Source: an uncultured Collinsella sp. (GTDB lineage: Bacteria; Actinomycetota; Coriobacteriia; Coriobacteriales; Coriobacteriaceae). From it: 12,616 nucleotides of DNA. Positions 1-6,505 of the stretch are shown in pieces. Numbering within the stretch: position 1 is the first letter of the stretch; every line of letters starts with the position of its first letter. The DNA lies in contig USHF01000025.1 of the NCBI GenBank assembly GCA_900554465.1, positions 1-12,616 of the forward strand, in the 5' to 3' direction. Position numbers and translations under genes: made by a program. A model generated the notes under the pieces. That model worked only from the letters and a program-made list of their open reading frames with translations, did not search any database and was not told where the DNA came from.

Positions 1-2165
1 GCCTCAAAAAGCGGTCTGGAGTTCAGAACATGGCAGTCGTCCGGACGGGATGATTCGGTTACGGAAAAGCTGGCCATATTGCCGGTGGGGCAGGCACTTT
101 CACTGCTGAATGCGCGCCAGGCGGCGGCTTCGAGTTCTATGGCGGGTTCGCCCTCGTAGGTTGCCTTGTCGCAGATGCCCAGAATTGCTGCCGCGGCATC
201 AAAGAGACGTCCCATGCTGCTGGTACGCGGGCTGTTGATGCCGCGCTCGATCATGGTGGCTGTCACGCTACGCGTTTGCTCGTCGAGGCTGTCCAAAAGC
301 TGAGCGGCGCCTGGGTGCTCGAGTAGGCCGAGTTCGCTGAGCAGGGCAAAGGCGTTGCGTCGAGCGTCGCGTACGGAGGCCGCCCCGCCGGGGAGCGCCC
401 AGGTGAGCAAATGCGCGGTGCGCTCAAAGCCGTCAAGGCTGGCAACAAGAAACTCGCCGCCCCAAATGGTCCCATCGGTGCCGGCGCCGGTGCCGTCGAA
501 GGCGATGCCAAGGACACGCGTGTCGGTTGCAAGCTGGCCCGCGGCGATGGCCTCGGCCATTACGCTCGCGATATGCGCATGATGGTGCTGCACCTCGACG
601 AGCGGCAGATTGCATTTTCGCGCCTGCTCGCGCGCCCACTGGCCCGATAGATAGCTGGGGTGTAAATCGCAGGCCAAGGCGGCGGGCGCCAAGTCAAAGA
701 GATCTTCCAAGCGCGTGCGCGCGGCGTTCCAGGCATCGAAGGTCCCGCCGTTTTCAACATCGCCGATATGCTGCGACACAAAACAGGTTGCCTCGCCGTT
801 CGTCCCTTCGCGCGTGAGCGCAATCGTGGCCTTTTGTTGTGGCCCGCAGGCGAGGATGCAGGGTACAGTGCCGTCGCATGCCGGCAGCGGTAACGGCTGC
901 GGAGCGTATCCGCGGGCGCGGCGCACGGGCATAACGGCGCCGTCGACCACGCGCACTACAGAGTCGTCGTAGCGCGAGAGGATCGCGCGGTCGTTACCGA
1001 GCAACGAGTCGGCGATGCCGGCGGCAATGAGGTGTTTCCAGGCAAGGTCGTCGTCGGTCTCGATGGGTTCTTCGCTCAGGTTTCCGCTGGTCATGACGAG
1101 CGCGTGCATACCGCAGACTTCTACCGCGGCAAGCAGCAGATGCTGAAGCGGGGTGTAGGGGAGCATAACACCGAGCTCGGGAAGGTCATGCGCGACGGAC
1201 GGCGCGAGCGCGAGGGCGTCGGGGGAATCTCCACTCTCGCAAACGGCACGTCGGCGCAGCAGCACAATGGGGCGAATGCTGCCGGTCAGCAAGCCGCGCT
1301 CAACGTCGCTGACATGGCACAGGTGTTCAACGTCGGCAAGGTCGCGCACCATAACGGCAAGCGGCTTGTTGCTGCGGCGTTTGCGGCGGCGAAGCTCGGC
1401 TACCGCCTGCTCGTTGGAGGCGTCGCATGCCAAGTGAAATCCGCCCAGCCCCTTGATGGCGACGATACCGCCACCGGCCAGCAACTCAACACAGCGGTCG
1501 ATAATGGCGTCGCTGGCCTCGCGTGTGGTGCCGACGGCCGGTGTCGCGGACGAATTCCCGCACGCATTGCCGTTCACAGCCTCGCGCCACGTAATATGCG
1601 GCCCGCAATCAAAGCAGGCATCGGGCTGCGCGTGAAAACGCCGGTCGAGTGGGTCGGCATACTCCGCGGCGCACTTGGGACACATGGGAAAACAATCCAT
1701 CGAGGTGGCCGCTCGATCGTAAGGCAGCGAGCGGATGATGGTAAAGCGCGGCCCGCAGTTAGTGCAGTTGATAAAGGGGTAGTGATAGCGTCGGTCGGCG
1801 GGATCGAACAACTCGCGCAGGCAATCGTCACAGGTAGCGATATCGGGCGAGACGAGCGTCGTGTGCGCGGTCTGGTCCTGCGATGCCACAATGCGAAAGC
1901 CCTGCTCACCGGCAGCGCCCCAACCGCCAGGCCCCAAATCCGCAATATCGACTCGCTCAACGCGGGCTGCCGCAGGCGCATGCTCAGAAAGCGCGGCAAC
2001 AAAAGCATCGAGCGCATCGGCCGGAGCGTGCGCCTCGATATGCACGCCGTCGCCCGCGTTGAGCACCCATCCGCAAATGCCATGCGCCATGGCCTCGCGA
2101 TACACAAACGGTCGCATGCCAACGCCCTGCACAATGCCCGTCACATGAATATGCACATGCCGCAT
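1..2165 (-). CDS. hypF: Carbamoyltransferase HypF, C-terminus cut by window edge
   Basis: HypF uses carbamoyl phosphate and ATP to make the thiocarboxamide on HypE that becomes the CN ligand of NiFe hydrogenase; it acts in the cytosol. I translated the minus frame by hand and it stays open from the ATG at 2165 to base 1 (about 721 residues; the family is usually 750-780, so the last few dozen are outside). Order of domains: acylphosphatase (GIVQGVGMRPF at 10-20 with R18, and N36); four CxxC zinc motifs (C112/C115, C134/C137, C162/C165, C184/C187); YrdC-like domain (KGLGGFHLACDA at 238-249, SGN at 360-362); RRARGYAP at 415-422; Kae1-like domain with QHHHAHIAS at 526-534, DGTG at 557-560 and WGGE at 568-571. 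GAGGGG lies 5-6 bases before the ATG. It follows nikR on the same strand after a 102-base gap filled by a palindromic repeat. All catalytic hallmarks seen are intact. Confidence 0.97.
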   Translation of the reverse strand, partial: MRHVHIHVTGIVQGVGMRPFVYREAMAHGICGWVLNAGDGVHIEAHAPADALDAFVAALSEHAPAAARVERVDIADLGPGGWGAAGEQGFRIVASQDQTAHTTLVSPDIATCDDCLRELFDPADRRYHYPFINCTNCGPRFTIIRSLPYDRAATSMDCFPMCPKCAAEYADPLDRRFHAQPDACFDCGPHITWREAVNGNACGNSSATPAVGTTREASDAIIDRCVELLAGGGIVAIKGLGGFHLACDASNEQAVAELRRRKRRSNKPLAVMVRDLADVEHLCHVSDVERGLLTGSIRPIVLLRRRAVCESGDSPDALALAPSVAHDLPELGVMLPYTPLQHLLLAAVEVCGMHALVMTSGNLSEEPIETDDDLAWKHLIAAGIADSLLGNDRAILSRYDDSVVRVVDGAVMPVRRARGYAPQPLPLPACDGTVPCILACGPQQKATIALTREGTNGEATCFVSQHIGDVENGGTFDAWNAARTRLEDLFDLAPAALACDLHPSYLSGQWAREQARKCNLPLVEVQHHHAHIASVMAEAIAAGQLATDTRVLGIAFDGTGAGTDGTIWGGEFLVASLDGFERTAHLLTWALPGGAASVRDARRNAFALLSELGLLEHPGAAQLLDSLDEQTRSVTATMIERGINSPRTSSMGRLFDAAAAILGICDKATYEGEPAIELEAAAWRAFSSESACPTGNMASFSVTESSRPDDCHVLNSRPLFE

Positions 2166-2183
2166 GCGACACCCCTCATCAAA

Positions 2184-2264
2184 ACCGACCAAAAAGGGAC
2201 AGGTTTATTTTGGTCGGTAAAACTTCTAAACCTGCCACAACAAACCTGTCCCTTTTTGGCAGGT
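2184..2264. repeat. Nested palindromic intergenic repeat (REP-like) between nikR and hypF
   Basis: Two hairpins lie back to back: an 11-bp perfect stem ACCGACCAAAA (2184-2194) with TTTTGGTCGGT (2208-2218), and an 8-bp stem ACCTGCCA (2230-2237) with TGGCAGGT (2257-2264). The two also pair with each other through an 18-bp perfect inverted repeat, 2189-2206 with 2242-2259, with core AAAGGGACAGG. The element can thus fold as two small hairpins or one long one. It starts 3 bases beyond the nikR stop and ends 18 bases before the hypF start. It resembles the REP-type palindromes scattered in anaerobe genomes, but copy number cannot be judged here. It may weaken readthrough from nikR into hypF. Confidence 0.8.
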
Positions 2265-2267
2265 GCG

Positions 2268-2780
2268 CTACAGTCCCAGGCTCTGCTTGGTGGCGGCGCA
2301 GGTGAGCTCGCCGTGCTTAACGCCGCGCAGGCCCAGCAGACGGTCGGCCAGCTCGTAGACGCGCTCGCCGCGACCCTTGAGCGCCAGAATCTCTAAGCAG
2401 TTGTGGTGATCCAGATGCACGTGCATGGTCGATACGATCTCGTCGGTGTAGTCGTGCTGCACTTCGTCCAGACGGCGCGTCAGGTCGCCGGTATGGTGGT
2501 CGTAGATCATGGTGAGCGACCCGATAACATGCTCATCGGGCGTGCGCATCTGCTCCTTGGCGATCGAGGCGCGAATCAGGTCGCGCACGGCCTCGGAGCG
2601 GTTGGCCACGTCGCCGCGGCGCGCGATCTGTTCGTCAAAACGGCGCAGCAGGTCATCCGGTGCGGTAACCGAAAAACGGACCAGCTCGGAGCCGGAGCCA
2701 CTACAGTGGCAGCCCGCGTCGCCGTCCGCCCCGTGCGGATGCTCGTGCTCGTATCCGCAGCCGTGCTCGTGTTCGGCCAC
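2268..2780 (-). CDS. nikR: Nickel-responsive transcriptional regulator NikR with His/Cys-rich N-terminal tail
   Basis: A 170-residue NikR, a tetrameric repressor that binds DNA when loaded with nickel. Residues 33-75 form the ribbon-helix-helix DNA-binding domain (RFSVTAPDDLL, then NRSEAVRDLIR). Residues 84-165 form the ACT-like metal-binding domain (SLTMIYDHHTGDLTRRL, MHVHLDHHNCLE, RGVKHGEL). Residues H109, H120, H122 and C128 line up with the known nickel ligands H76, H87, H89 and C95 of E. coli NikR. The first 31 residues are an extra tail with seven His and three Cys, absent from standard NikR of about 130-140 residues. The start is a GTG one base after the TAA of the upstream small gene, which implies translational coupling; no other in-frame Met occurs before residue 78. 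The gene heads toward hypF, fitting nickel control of hydrogenase maturation. Confidence 0.95.
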   Translation of the reverse strand: MAEHEHGCGYEHEHPHGADGDAGCHCSGSGSELVRFSVTAPDDLLRRFDEQIARRGDVANRSEAVRDLIRASIAKEQMRTPDEHVIGSLTMIYDHHTGDLTRRLDEVQHDYTDEIVSTMHVHLDHHNCLEILALKGRGERVYELADRLLGLRGVKHGELTCAATKQSLGL

Positions 2781-2781
2781 G

Positions 2782-3030
2782 TTACACCAGCTTCACGGAG
2801 CCGACGGAGTTGTGGTCGGCCTCGATGGCTTCCTCGTAGCCCTCGAGCGCGTCATGCGCCTCGTGCAACGCGGCCATGGCGGCCTCGAGCTTGGCGCCGA
2901 TGCGCTCCATGTCAAAATTCTCGGTCGCATGCAGCAACTGATGGCTCCATTCGTGAGCGAGCTCGATGGTGTCGTCGACCTGTTTGACGCTCATGGCAAG
3001 CTGGCTCATGTTCATTCCAACATCATGCAT
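2782..3030 (-). CDS. Small His/Met-rich helical protein of unknown function, coupled to nikR
   Basis: An 82-residue protein I do not recognise. It looks all-helical: residues about 9-37 and 40-71 form two amphipathic, coiled-coil-like helices joined by a short turn (ENFD). There is no signal peptide or membrane segment. His residues are placed at H26, H30 and H34 (one helix face) and H56 and H59 on the second helix, with M1, H2, M6, M8 and M13 near the start, so a metal-binding or metal-sensing role is possible but is only inference. The start is supported by AAAGGAG seven bases before the ATG. It ends one base before the nikR GTG start, so the two are very likely co-transcribed and coupled. 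It is the first gene of the nikR-hypF cluster. Confidence 0.8.
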   Translation of the reverse strand: MHDVGMNMSQLAMSVKQVDDTIELAHEWSHQLLHATENFDMERIGAKLEAAMAALHEAHDALEGYEEAIEADHNSVGSVKLV

Positions 3031-3069
3031 GGGAAATCTCCTTTTGTATGGGGCAGTTCAGTGGTTCAG

Positions 3070-3075
3070 ATTTTA
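3070..3075 (-). promoter_or_regulatory. Possible -10 box of the nikR cluster
   Basis: On the minus strand TAAAAT lies about 40 bases before the small-gene start and downstream of the trxA terminator. No convincing -35 is seen at 16-18 bases. A direct repeat GTTCAG (3056-3061 and 3064-3069, plus strand) sits at the expected start of transcription. No GTATGA/TCATAC NikR palindrome of the E. coli type is visible. This is a weak call. Confidence 0.25.
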
Positions 3076-3102
3076 CTACGCCCGCTTTGCGCGCAGCTGC
3101 AT

Positions 3103-3139
3103 AAGAAAACGGGTGCGAGCCTGTGCGACCCGCACCCGT
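3103..3139 (-). terminator. Rho-independent terminator downstream of trxA
   Basis: Reading on the minus strand, ACGGGTGCG (3139-3131) pairs perfectly with CGCACCCGT (3117-3109) and is followed by TTTTCTT. The GC-rich 9-bp stem plus T run is a typical intrinsic terminator. It lies about 110 bases after the trxA stop and before the nikR cluster, separating the two transcription units. Confidence 0.75.
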
Positions 3140-3204
3140 TCACTGGGGGCTGTTTGTAACTACCATACTATCCGTGGTCGCATGCCTTGCGTTTGGCACT
3201 CCGG

Positions 3205-3225
3205 TGAGCGGTGCGAAACCGCTCA
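3205..3225. repeat. Short perfect hairpin in the trxA 3' region
   Basis: TGAGCGGT (3205-3212) pairs with ACCGCTCA (3218-3225) around a 5-base GCGAA loop. There is no T tract on either strand, so it is not a terminator by itself. It lies in the trxA 3' untranslated region, 27 bases after the stop. Confidence 0.5.
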
Positions 3226-3251
3226 TGGACGGCAGACAAGTAACAAGCGTA

Positions 3252-3572
3252 TTACAGATGTTTCTCCAGCAGTGCCTGAAGTCTTGCCTTGGGTAAGGCG
3301 CCGACCGAGCGGTCGACCTCCTCGCCGTTCTTAAAGACGATCAGCGTGGGGATGCTCATGACGCCAAACTTCATAGCCAGGTCCTGGTTGTCGTCGACGT
3401 TGCACTTGGCCACAGCCAACTTGCCGGCCAGCTCGTCGGCAACCTCGTCTACGATGGGCGAGAGCGAGCGGCAGGGGCCGCACCACGGGGCCCAAAAATC
3501 AACCAGTACGGGCAGGCTATCGTTGACGACAGCGCCGAAGTTCTCGGGGGTAATCTGCTTAATGTCAGCCAT
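3252..3572 (-). CDS. trxA: Thioredoxin
   Basis: A 106-residue cytosolic thioredoxin, which reduces disulfides in client proteins and is itself recycled by thioredoxin reductase. The active site WCGPC is at residues 30-34, with the buried Asp D25 in VDFWAPW, the cis-proline in SIPT (P75) and the terminal FKNGE...VGALPK strand-turn. The length matches the family exactly. The frame is open further upstream to 3656, but GGAGG sits five bases before the ATG at 3572 and the extra 28 residues would not belong to the fold, so I chose 3572. It is divergent from the 191-aa gene. An extra Cys (C57) lies outside the active site. It appears to be a single-gene unit ending at the 3103-3139 terminator. Confidence 0.95.
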   Translation of the reverse strand: MADIKQITPENFGAVVNDSLPVLVDFWAPWCGPCRSLSPIVDEVADELAGKLAVAKCNVDDNQDLAMKFGVMSIPTLIVFKNGEEVDRSVGALPKARLQALLEKHL

Positions 3573-3674
3573 GGTGACCTCCATAATACGACGCGGCTCG
3601 GCCGCGTAAAACTCAGTACGAACGTGCTTATACCCAGCGGCCCGCAAAGCAACCACTCGCGGGCGGCTCTTTTA

Positions 3675-3680
3675 TATAAT
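3675..3680 (+). promoter_or_regulatory. -10 box of the 191-aa gene
   Basis: A perfect TATAAT sits 28 bases before the ATG at 3709, with GGAGAG between them. No clear -35 element is seen at 16-18 bases upstream, so only the -10 is called. Confidence 0.5.
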
Positions 3681-3708
3681 GGTGGGCACGCAAACGATTG
3701 GAGAGCGC

Positions 3709-4284
3709 ATGCCCACGTCACAAAGCCAGAAAAAAGAAGCCATCGCTCAGGCGACCGAGCAGGAGCTCGCGTCGCTTGCAGATCGCGGTGTGCGTATCGC
3801 GGGCAACGCGTGCTCGCCGATTGTGCTGGTCAAAGGCGATTTGGATGAAGCCGAGTGCTCGGGCGGCGAGCTGGCTGCCGGCGCGGATGGCGCCGCGTTG
3901 CGCAAGGCGCTCGGCGCCATCGGATATGCCCCCGAGGATTTTTGCGTGCTGGCAAGCGTCGCCGGCGCGGGCGACGGAGCGGTCGCGGCGGGCGAGGCCC
4001 TGACGTGCGATCTGTTCCGCGAGGCGCTGGAGACCTTAGACCCCGAGGCGGTGCTGCTGCTGGACAACAGCGCGGCCGATGTCATGCGCGAGACCTATGC
4101 CGATATGCTTGTGGCGATTGATGACTTTGACACCGCCATGCTCAAGCCCGGCCTGGTCGCCCATGTGCAGGGGCGTCGCGTGCTGGCGCTCGACGGTTTT
4201 GAGGCGGCGCTCACTGACAAAGCCGCCAAGCAGCGCATGTGGGCCTACATTAAGCAGCTGACCCCGGCGGCTGCACCGCTGTAG
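3709..4284 (+). CDS. Hypothetical protein, possibly a decayed uracil-DNA-glycosylase-like fold
   Basis: A 191-residue cytosolic, acidic, Ala-rich protein whose function I cannot name. The start at 3709 is chosen because GGAGAG lies four bases before that ATG and a TATAAT is just upstream; the frame could open at 3679 but that would overlap the -10 box. After a charged helical N-terminus (residues 1-30) there is a strand (SPIVLVKG), then GADGAALRKALGAIGY, a strand around FCVLASV, a helix, LDPEAVLLLD, and a C-terminal helix. This order (G..G..LRK.L..IG, then L.P..VLLLD..A) weakly recalls the family-4 uracil-DNA glycosylase layout, but the catalytic motif and the iron-sulfur cysteines of that family are not seen. 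It could be an inactive relative or unrelated. It is divergent from trxA and convergent with the kinase remnant 18 bases away. Confidence 0.8.
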   Translation: MPTSQSQKKEAIAQATEQELASLADRGVRIAGNACSPIVLVKGDLDEAECSGGELAAGADGAALRKALGAIGYAPEDFCVLASVAGAGDGAVAAGEALTCDLFREALETLDPEAVLLLDNSAADVMRETYADMLVAIDDFDTAMLKPGLVAHVQGRRVLALDGFEAALTDKAAKQRMWAYIKQLTPAAAPL

Positions 4285-4302
4285 CGAGGTTGGCGGCAGC
4301 CC

Positions 4303-4839
4303 CTACATCACGGCGCGCAGCTCAAACCGGTCGCCGTTAATGCGGAACTGGCAGTTGCCGTTCATGCGCTCGACGGCAAGCATAATGCTCTTGGTGCCAA
4401 AGCCGTGCCCAGTGTGCTGAGTCACGGGCATGCCGTCGACCATGTGCGGCGCACGGCCAAACGTGTTGGAAACCAGCAATAGAAGCTGACCGTCTTCGTA
4501 GCGAAGGTCCAGGTCGACAAACCGCTTGCCTTCGGGGGCGGCGCTCGCCGCGGCGATGGCATTGTCCAGGGCGTTCGATACCACACTGAATAGATCGACA
4601 TCGCCCACGTGGACGGTTTCGGGCACGGCGGCGTGCAGGTCGGCGGTGATGCCGTGCGCGTTGATGTCCGCGGAAAGCGACGAGAGCGCAATGTTGACCG
4701 TTTCGTTGGCGCAGTAGCGGCGCACGGCGGTGCGGTCGTTGGTCTCGCAGAGCGCGTCGATGCGCTCGAGTGCCTCATCGGTGTGACCCTCTTCGATCAG
4801 GGCCGCTAGACCGCGCAGGTAGTGGCGCATGTCGTATCA
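4303..4839 (-). pseudogene. 5'-truncated AgrC-type sensor histidine kinase (GHKL ATPase part)
   Basis: From the ATG at 4830 the frame encodes 175 residues: the end of a phosphoacceptor helix (MRHYLRGLAALIEEG), a second helix, then a full GHKL ATPase domain with N box SNALDNAIAAA, a VSNTF strand and G box GHGFGTKSI near the end. This is the C-terminal layout of AgrC/quorum-sensing-type kinases. The normal membrane sensor region (usually 200 or more residues) is missing. An in-frame TGA at 4837-4839 is followed by TAC GAC ATG; two C-to-T changes would restore the usual Arg-His-Asp-Met of the family. No ribosome binding site precedes the ATG, and the DNA upstream belongs to the promoter of the divergent membrane gene. 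I read this as a remnant, though a short soluble ATPase could still be made. No LytTR partner regulator is in the window. Confidence 0.7.
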
Positions 4840-4971
4840 CATTGAGACCAAGTCAAGAAGAATCGCTTCGGTCGAATCGCGTCTTTTGGGTGAGTTCTCA
4901 ACGTCCGCTGCCGCTGGTTTCCACCGTATGCCGAAAACACCCGGACGATGCCGTGCAGATCGCTTCGCTCT

Positions 4972-4979
4972 GCTATAGT
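4972..4979 (+). promoter_or_regulatory. Extended -10 promoter of the membrane protein gene
   Basis: TGCTATAGT begins at 4971; the TGC before TATAGT (4974-4979) gives an extended -10 element, which can work without a good -35, and none is seen. Transcription would begin about 30 bases before the ATG at 5018. Confidence 0.45.
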
Positions 4980-5017
4980 CTCCCAAATTCACGTTTTCTA
5001 TTGGGATGGTGGTTAAT

Positions 5018-6124
5018 ATGGGCGACATACTCGAATCGTTCCTGCGCGTGGCGATGGTGGTGTTCATCGTCGGTCCGCTCACTGCATGGGTCGCCCGTCG
5101 CGGCGCGCGTGAGCGCAGTGAGGCGACGGACAGCCTCGATCGCTTCACGGTGCGCATGCCCGCTGCCATCCGCACGATCATCGCCTGCTGCGCGGTCGCG
5201 TTCGATCTGCTCATGTTGGGTGTTTACGTCTGGCAGGGCGTTTCGCTGGGCGAGTGGGGCCACGAGCTTGTGTGGTTCGGCCACGCCATGGCACTTGCGG
5301 GCATGGCCATCTGGGCCCTGCTGAGCATCCCGCGCATCGACGTGGACGGTGAACGAATTCTCTCGCGTAACGCCTTCGGCATCCGCAAGGAGACGACGTT
5401 CGGCAACATCACCCATGCAACGCTTCACACGCAGATGATGAGGATCGACCTGTTCGAGGGCGATCGAAAGTTCTGCTCGATAAGCCTCGAGGGGGTGTGC
5501 TCGCTCAACCTCCTCGCCCGTCTGGAGGAAGAGGGCATCGAAGTCTCGGACGCCGTCGACGGTCCCATGACCAAGGCGGGCCTGTGTTGGTCTGCCGTCA
5601 AGCCGTTGACGATTGTTTTCAACGGCATGGCGCTCGTCTTCTCGCTCGTGATCGCCTTCATGGCTGTTTTCACCGATGCCGGAGCCCGCTTGCTCTTGCT
5701 CGTTCCGTTCCTCTTCCTGTTCATAGGGGGACTCCTGCCCCTGCTTATGCTCAGCATGCCCGCCCGTGGTATCTACGAGATCGGCAGGCAGGAGCGCGAA
5801 CTCGGTTTCTCCTTCGCCGAGGAGATGGCAAGTCGAGGTGCCACGGGCACTTCGCTTGTCGACGACGATTGGTTCATCGAGATCAGCAATGCCCGCGTCG
5901 TGGCGTTCCGCCGCGATTACCTCAAGAAGGTCACGGCGCACGAGGACAGCGAGAGCGGCGACCGCTGCACGGTGACTACGAAGGGCGGTCGAAAAATCAA
6001 GGTGTATGCAGCGGGCAGCACGCTCGAGGACCTGCGCACGTGGTTCAAACAGGGTGCCAAGGCCAGAAGCACGCTCGACCGTGCAGAGGACGCGCTCGAG
6101 ACGACGTCTGATTGGGTTGTCTGA
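5018..6124 (+). CDS. Five-helix membrane protein with two PH-like segments, function unknown
   Basis: A 368-residue integral membrane protein. The predicted helices are at residues 8-26, 51-72, 84-104, 197-218 and 224-246. Two soluble segments, about 108-180 and 285-335, each look like a small beta-rich PH-like (YcxB-type) domain followed by a helix: the first ends NLLARLEEEGIEV and the second LEDLRTWFKQG, suggesting internal duplication. The function is unknown. The start at 5018 is preferred over 5006 because GGATGGTGG sits just before it. The reading frame ends in a TGA at 6122-6124 that is also the first three bases of the IS3 element, so the natural C-terminus may have been replaced. Both soluble segments look complete, so the protein may still work. 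It is a single-gene unit, divergent from the kinase remnant. Confidence 0.85.
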   Translation: MGDILESFLRVAMVVFIVGPLTAWVARRGARERSEATDSLDRFTVRMPAAIRTIIACCAVAFDLLMLGVYVWQGVSLGEWGHELVWFGHAMALAGMAIWALLSIPRIDVDGERILSRNAFGIRKETTFGNITHATLHTQMMRIDLFEGDRKFCSISLEGVCSLNLLARLEEEGIEVSDAVDGPMTKAGLCWSAVKPLTIVFNGMALVFSLVIAFMAVFTDAGARLLLLVPFLFLFIGGLLPLLMLSMPARGIYEIGRQERELGFSFAEEMASRGATGTSLVDDDWFIEISNARVVAFRRDYLKKVTAHEDSESGDRCTVTTKGGRKIKVYAAGSTLEDLRTWFKQGAKARSTLDRAEDALETTSDWVV

Positions 6125-6168
6125 CCTGTATCGTCTTTTCGGACACGCATGCTAGAGGCCCAATCCTT

Positions 6169-6174
6169 TAGAAT
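6169..6174 (+). promoter_or_regulatory. Candidate -10 box of the IS3 transposase
   Basis: TAGAAT (5 of 6 to consensus) lies 33 bases before the orfA ATG and overlaps the palindrome GAATGCATTC (6171-6180). No good -35 is seen at normal spacing. Confidence 0.3.
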
Positions 6175-6206
6175 GCATTCATCGACGACCGAGAGGACGG
6201 TATGCT

Positions 6207-6491
6207 ATGTCCAACCCAGCCGCCAAGTACACCGACGAGTTCAGGCGCGAGACCGCCGACTACATCATCTCGACGGGCAGGCCGATAACGGAATGCTGCG
6301 CAGAACTGGGCCTGAATTCCAAGACCGTGAACAAGTGGGTGCAGAGCCGCCGGCGCGAGCTTGCCGGCGGGCCCGACCCCAAGGCCGAGGACCGCGAGCT
6401 TCGCGAGGCGAAAAGGCGCATACGCGAGCTCGAGATGGAGAACGCCTTCTTGAAAAAAGCCGCGGCCTTCTTCGCCAAAAGCCAGGCGTAG
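6207..6491 (+). CDS. IS3-family transposase OrfA
   Basis: A 94-residue DNA-binding subunit. It opens with the usual KYTDEFRRETADYI helix and a helix-turn-helix (ITECCAELGLNSKTVNKWV, about 27-46), then a leucine-zipper-like helix (LREAKRRIRELEMENAFLKKA) that serves oligomerisation. The length fits the family. AGGA lies ten bases before the ATG. Near its end is an A6G run (6453-6459), a likely frameshift region for making OrfAB; in the OrfA frame it reads AAA AAA GCC, not the canonical A AAA AAG phase. Confidence 0.95.
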   Translation: MSNPAAKYTDEFRRETADYIISTGRPITECCAELGLNSKTVNKWVQSRRRELAGGPDPKAEDRELREAKRRIRELEMENAFLKKAAAFFAKSQA

Positions 6492-6505
6492 CCGCATGCT
6501 ACCGG

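Noticed and set aside
2184..2264. CRISPR-like repeats
   Set aside because: No regular direct repeats with spacers occur; the structure is purely palindromic.
1032..2396. Plus-strand open frame of 454 codons
   Set aside because: It is the antisense of hypF, whose minus frame shows every HypF motif over the same span; the plus product has no recognisable domain and runs into the palindromic repeat and nikR.
3046..3168. GTATGG (3046-3051) and CCATAC (3163-3168) as a NikR operator
   Set aside because: The half-sites are over 110 bases apart, whereas the known E. coli site has a 16-base spacer.
3040..3250. Possible riboswitch (nickel/cobalt or cobalamin type) before the nikR cluster
   Set aside because: Hairpins are present but no consensus of a riboswitch class I know could be matched, and the trxA terminator separates most of this DNA from the nikR cluster.
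4973..5941. Minus-strand open frame of 322 codons opposite the membrane protein
   Set aside because: The plus frame has a promoter, ribosome binding site and coherent membrane helices; the minus product is a charged, low-complexity shadow.
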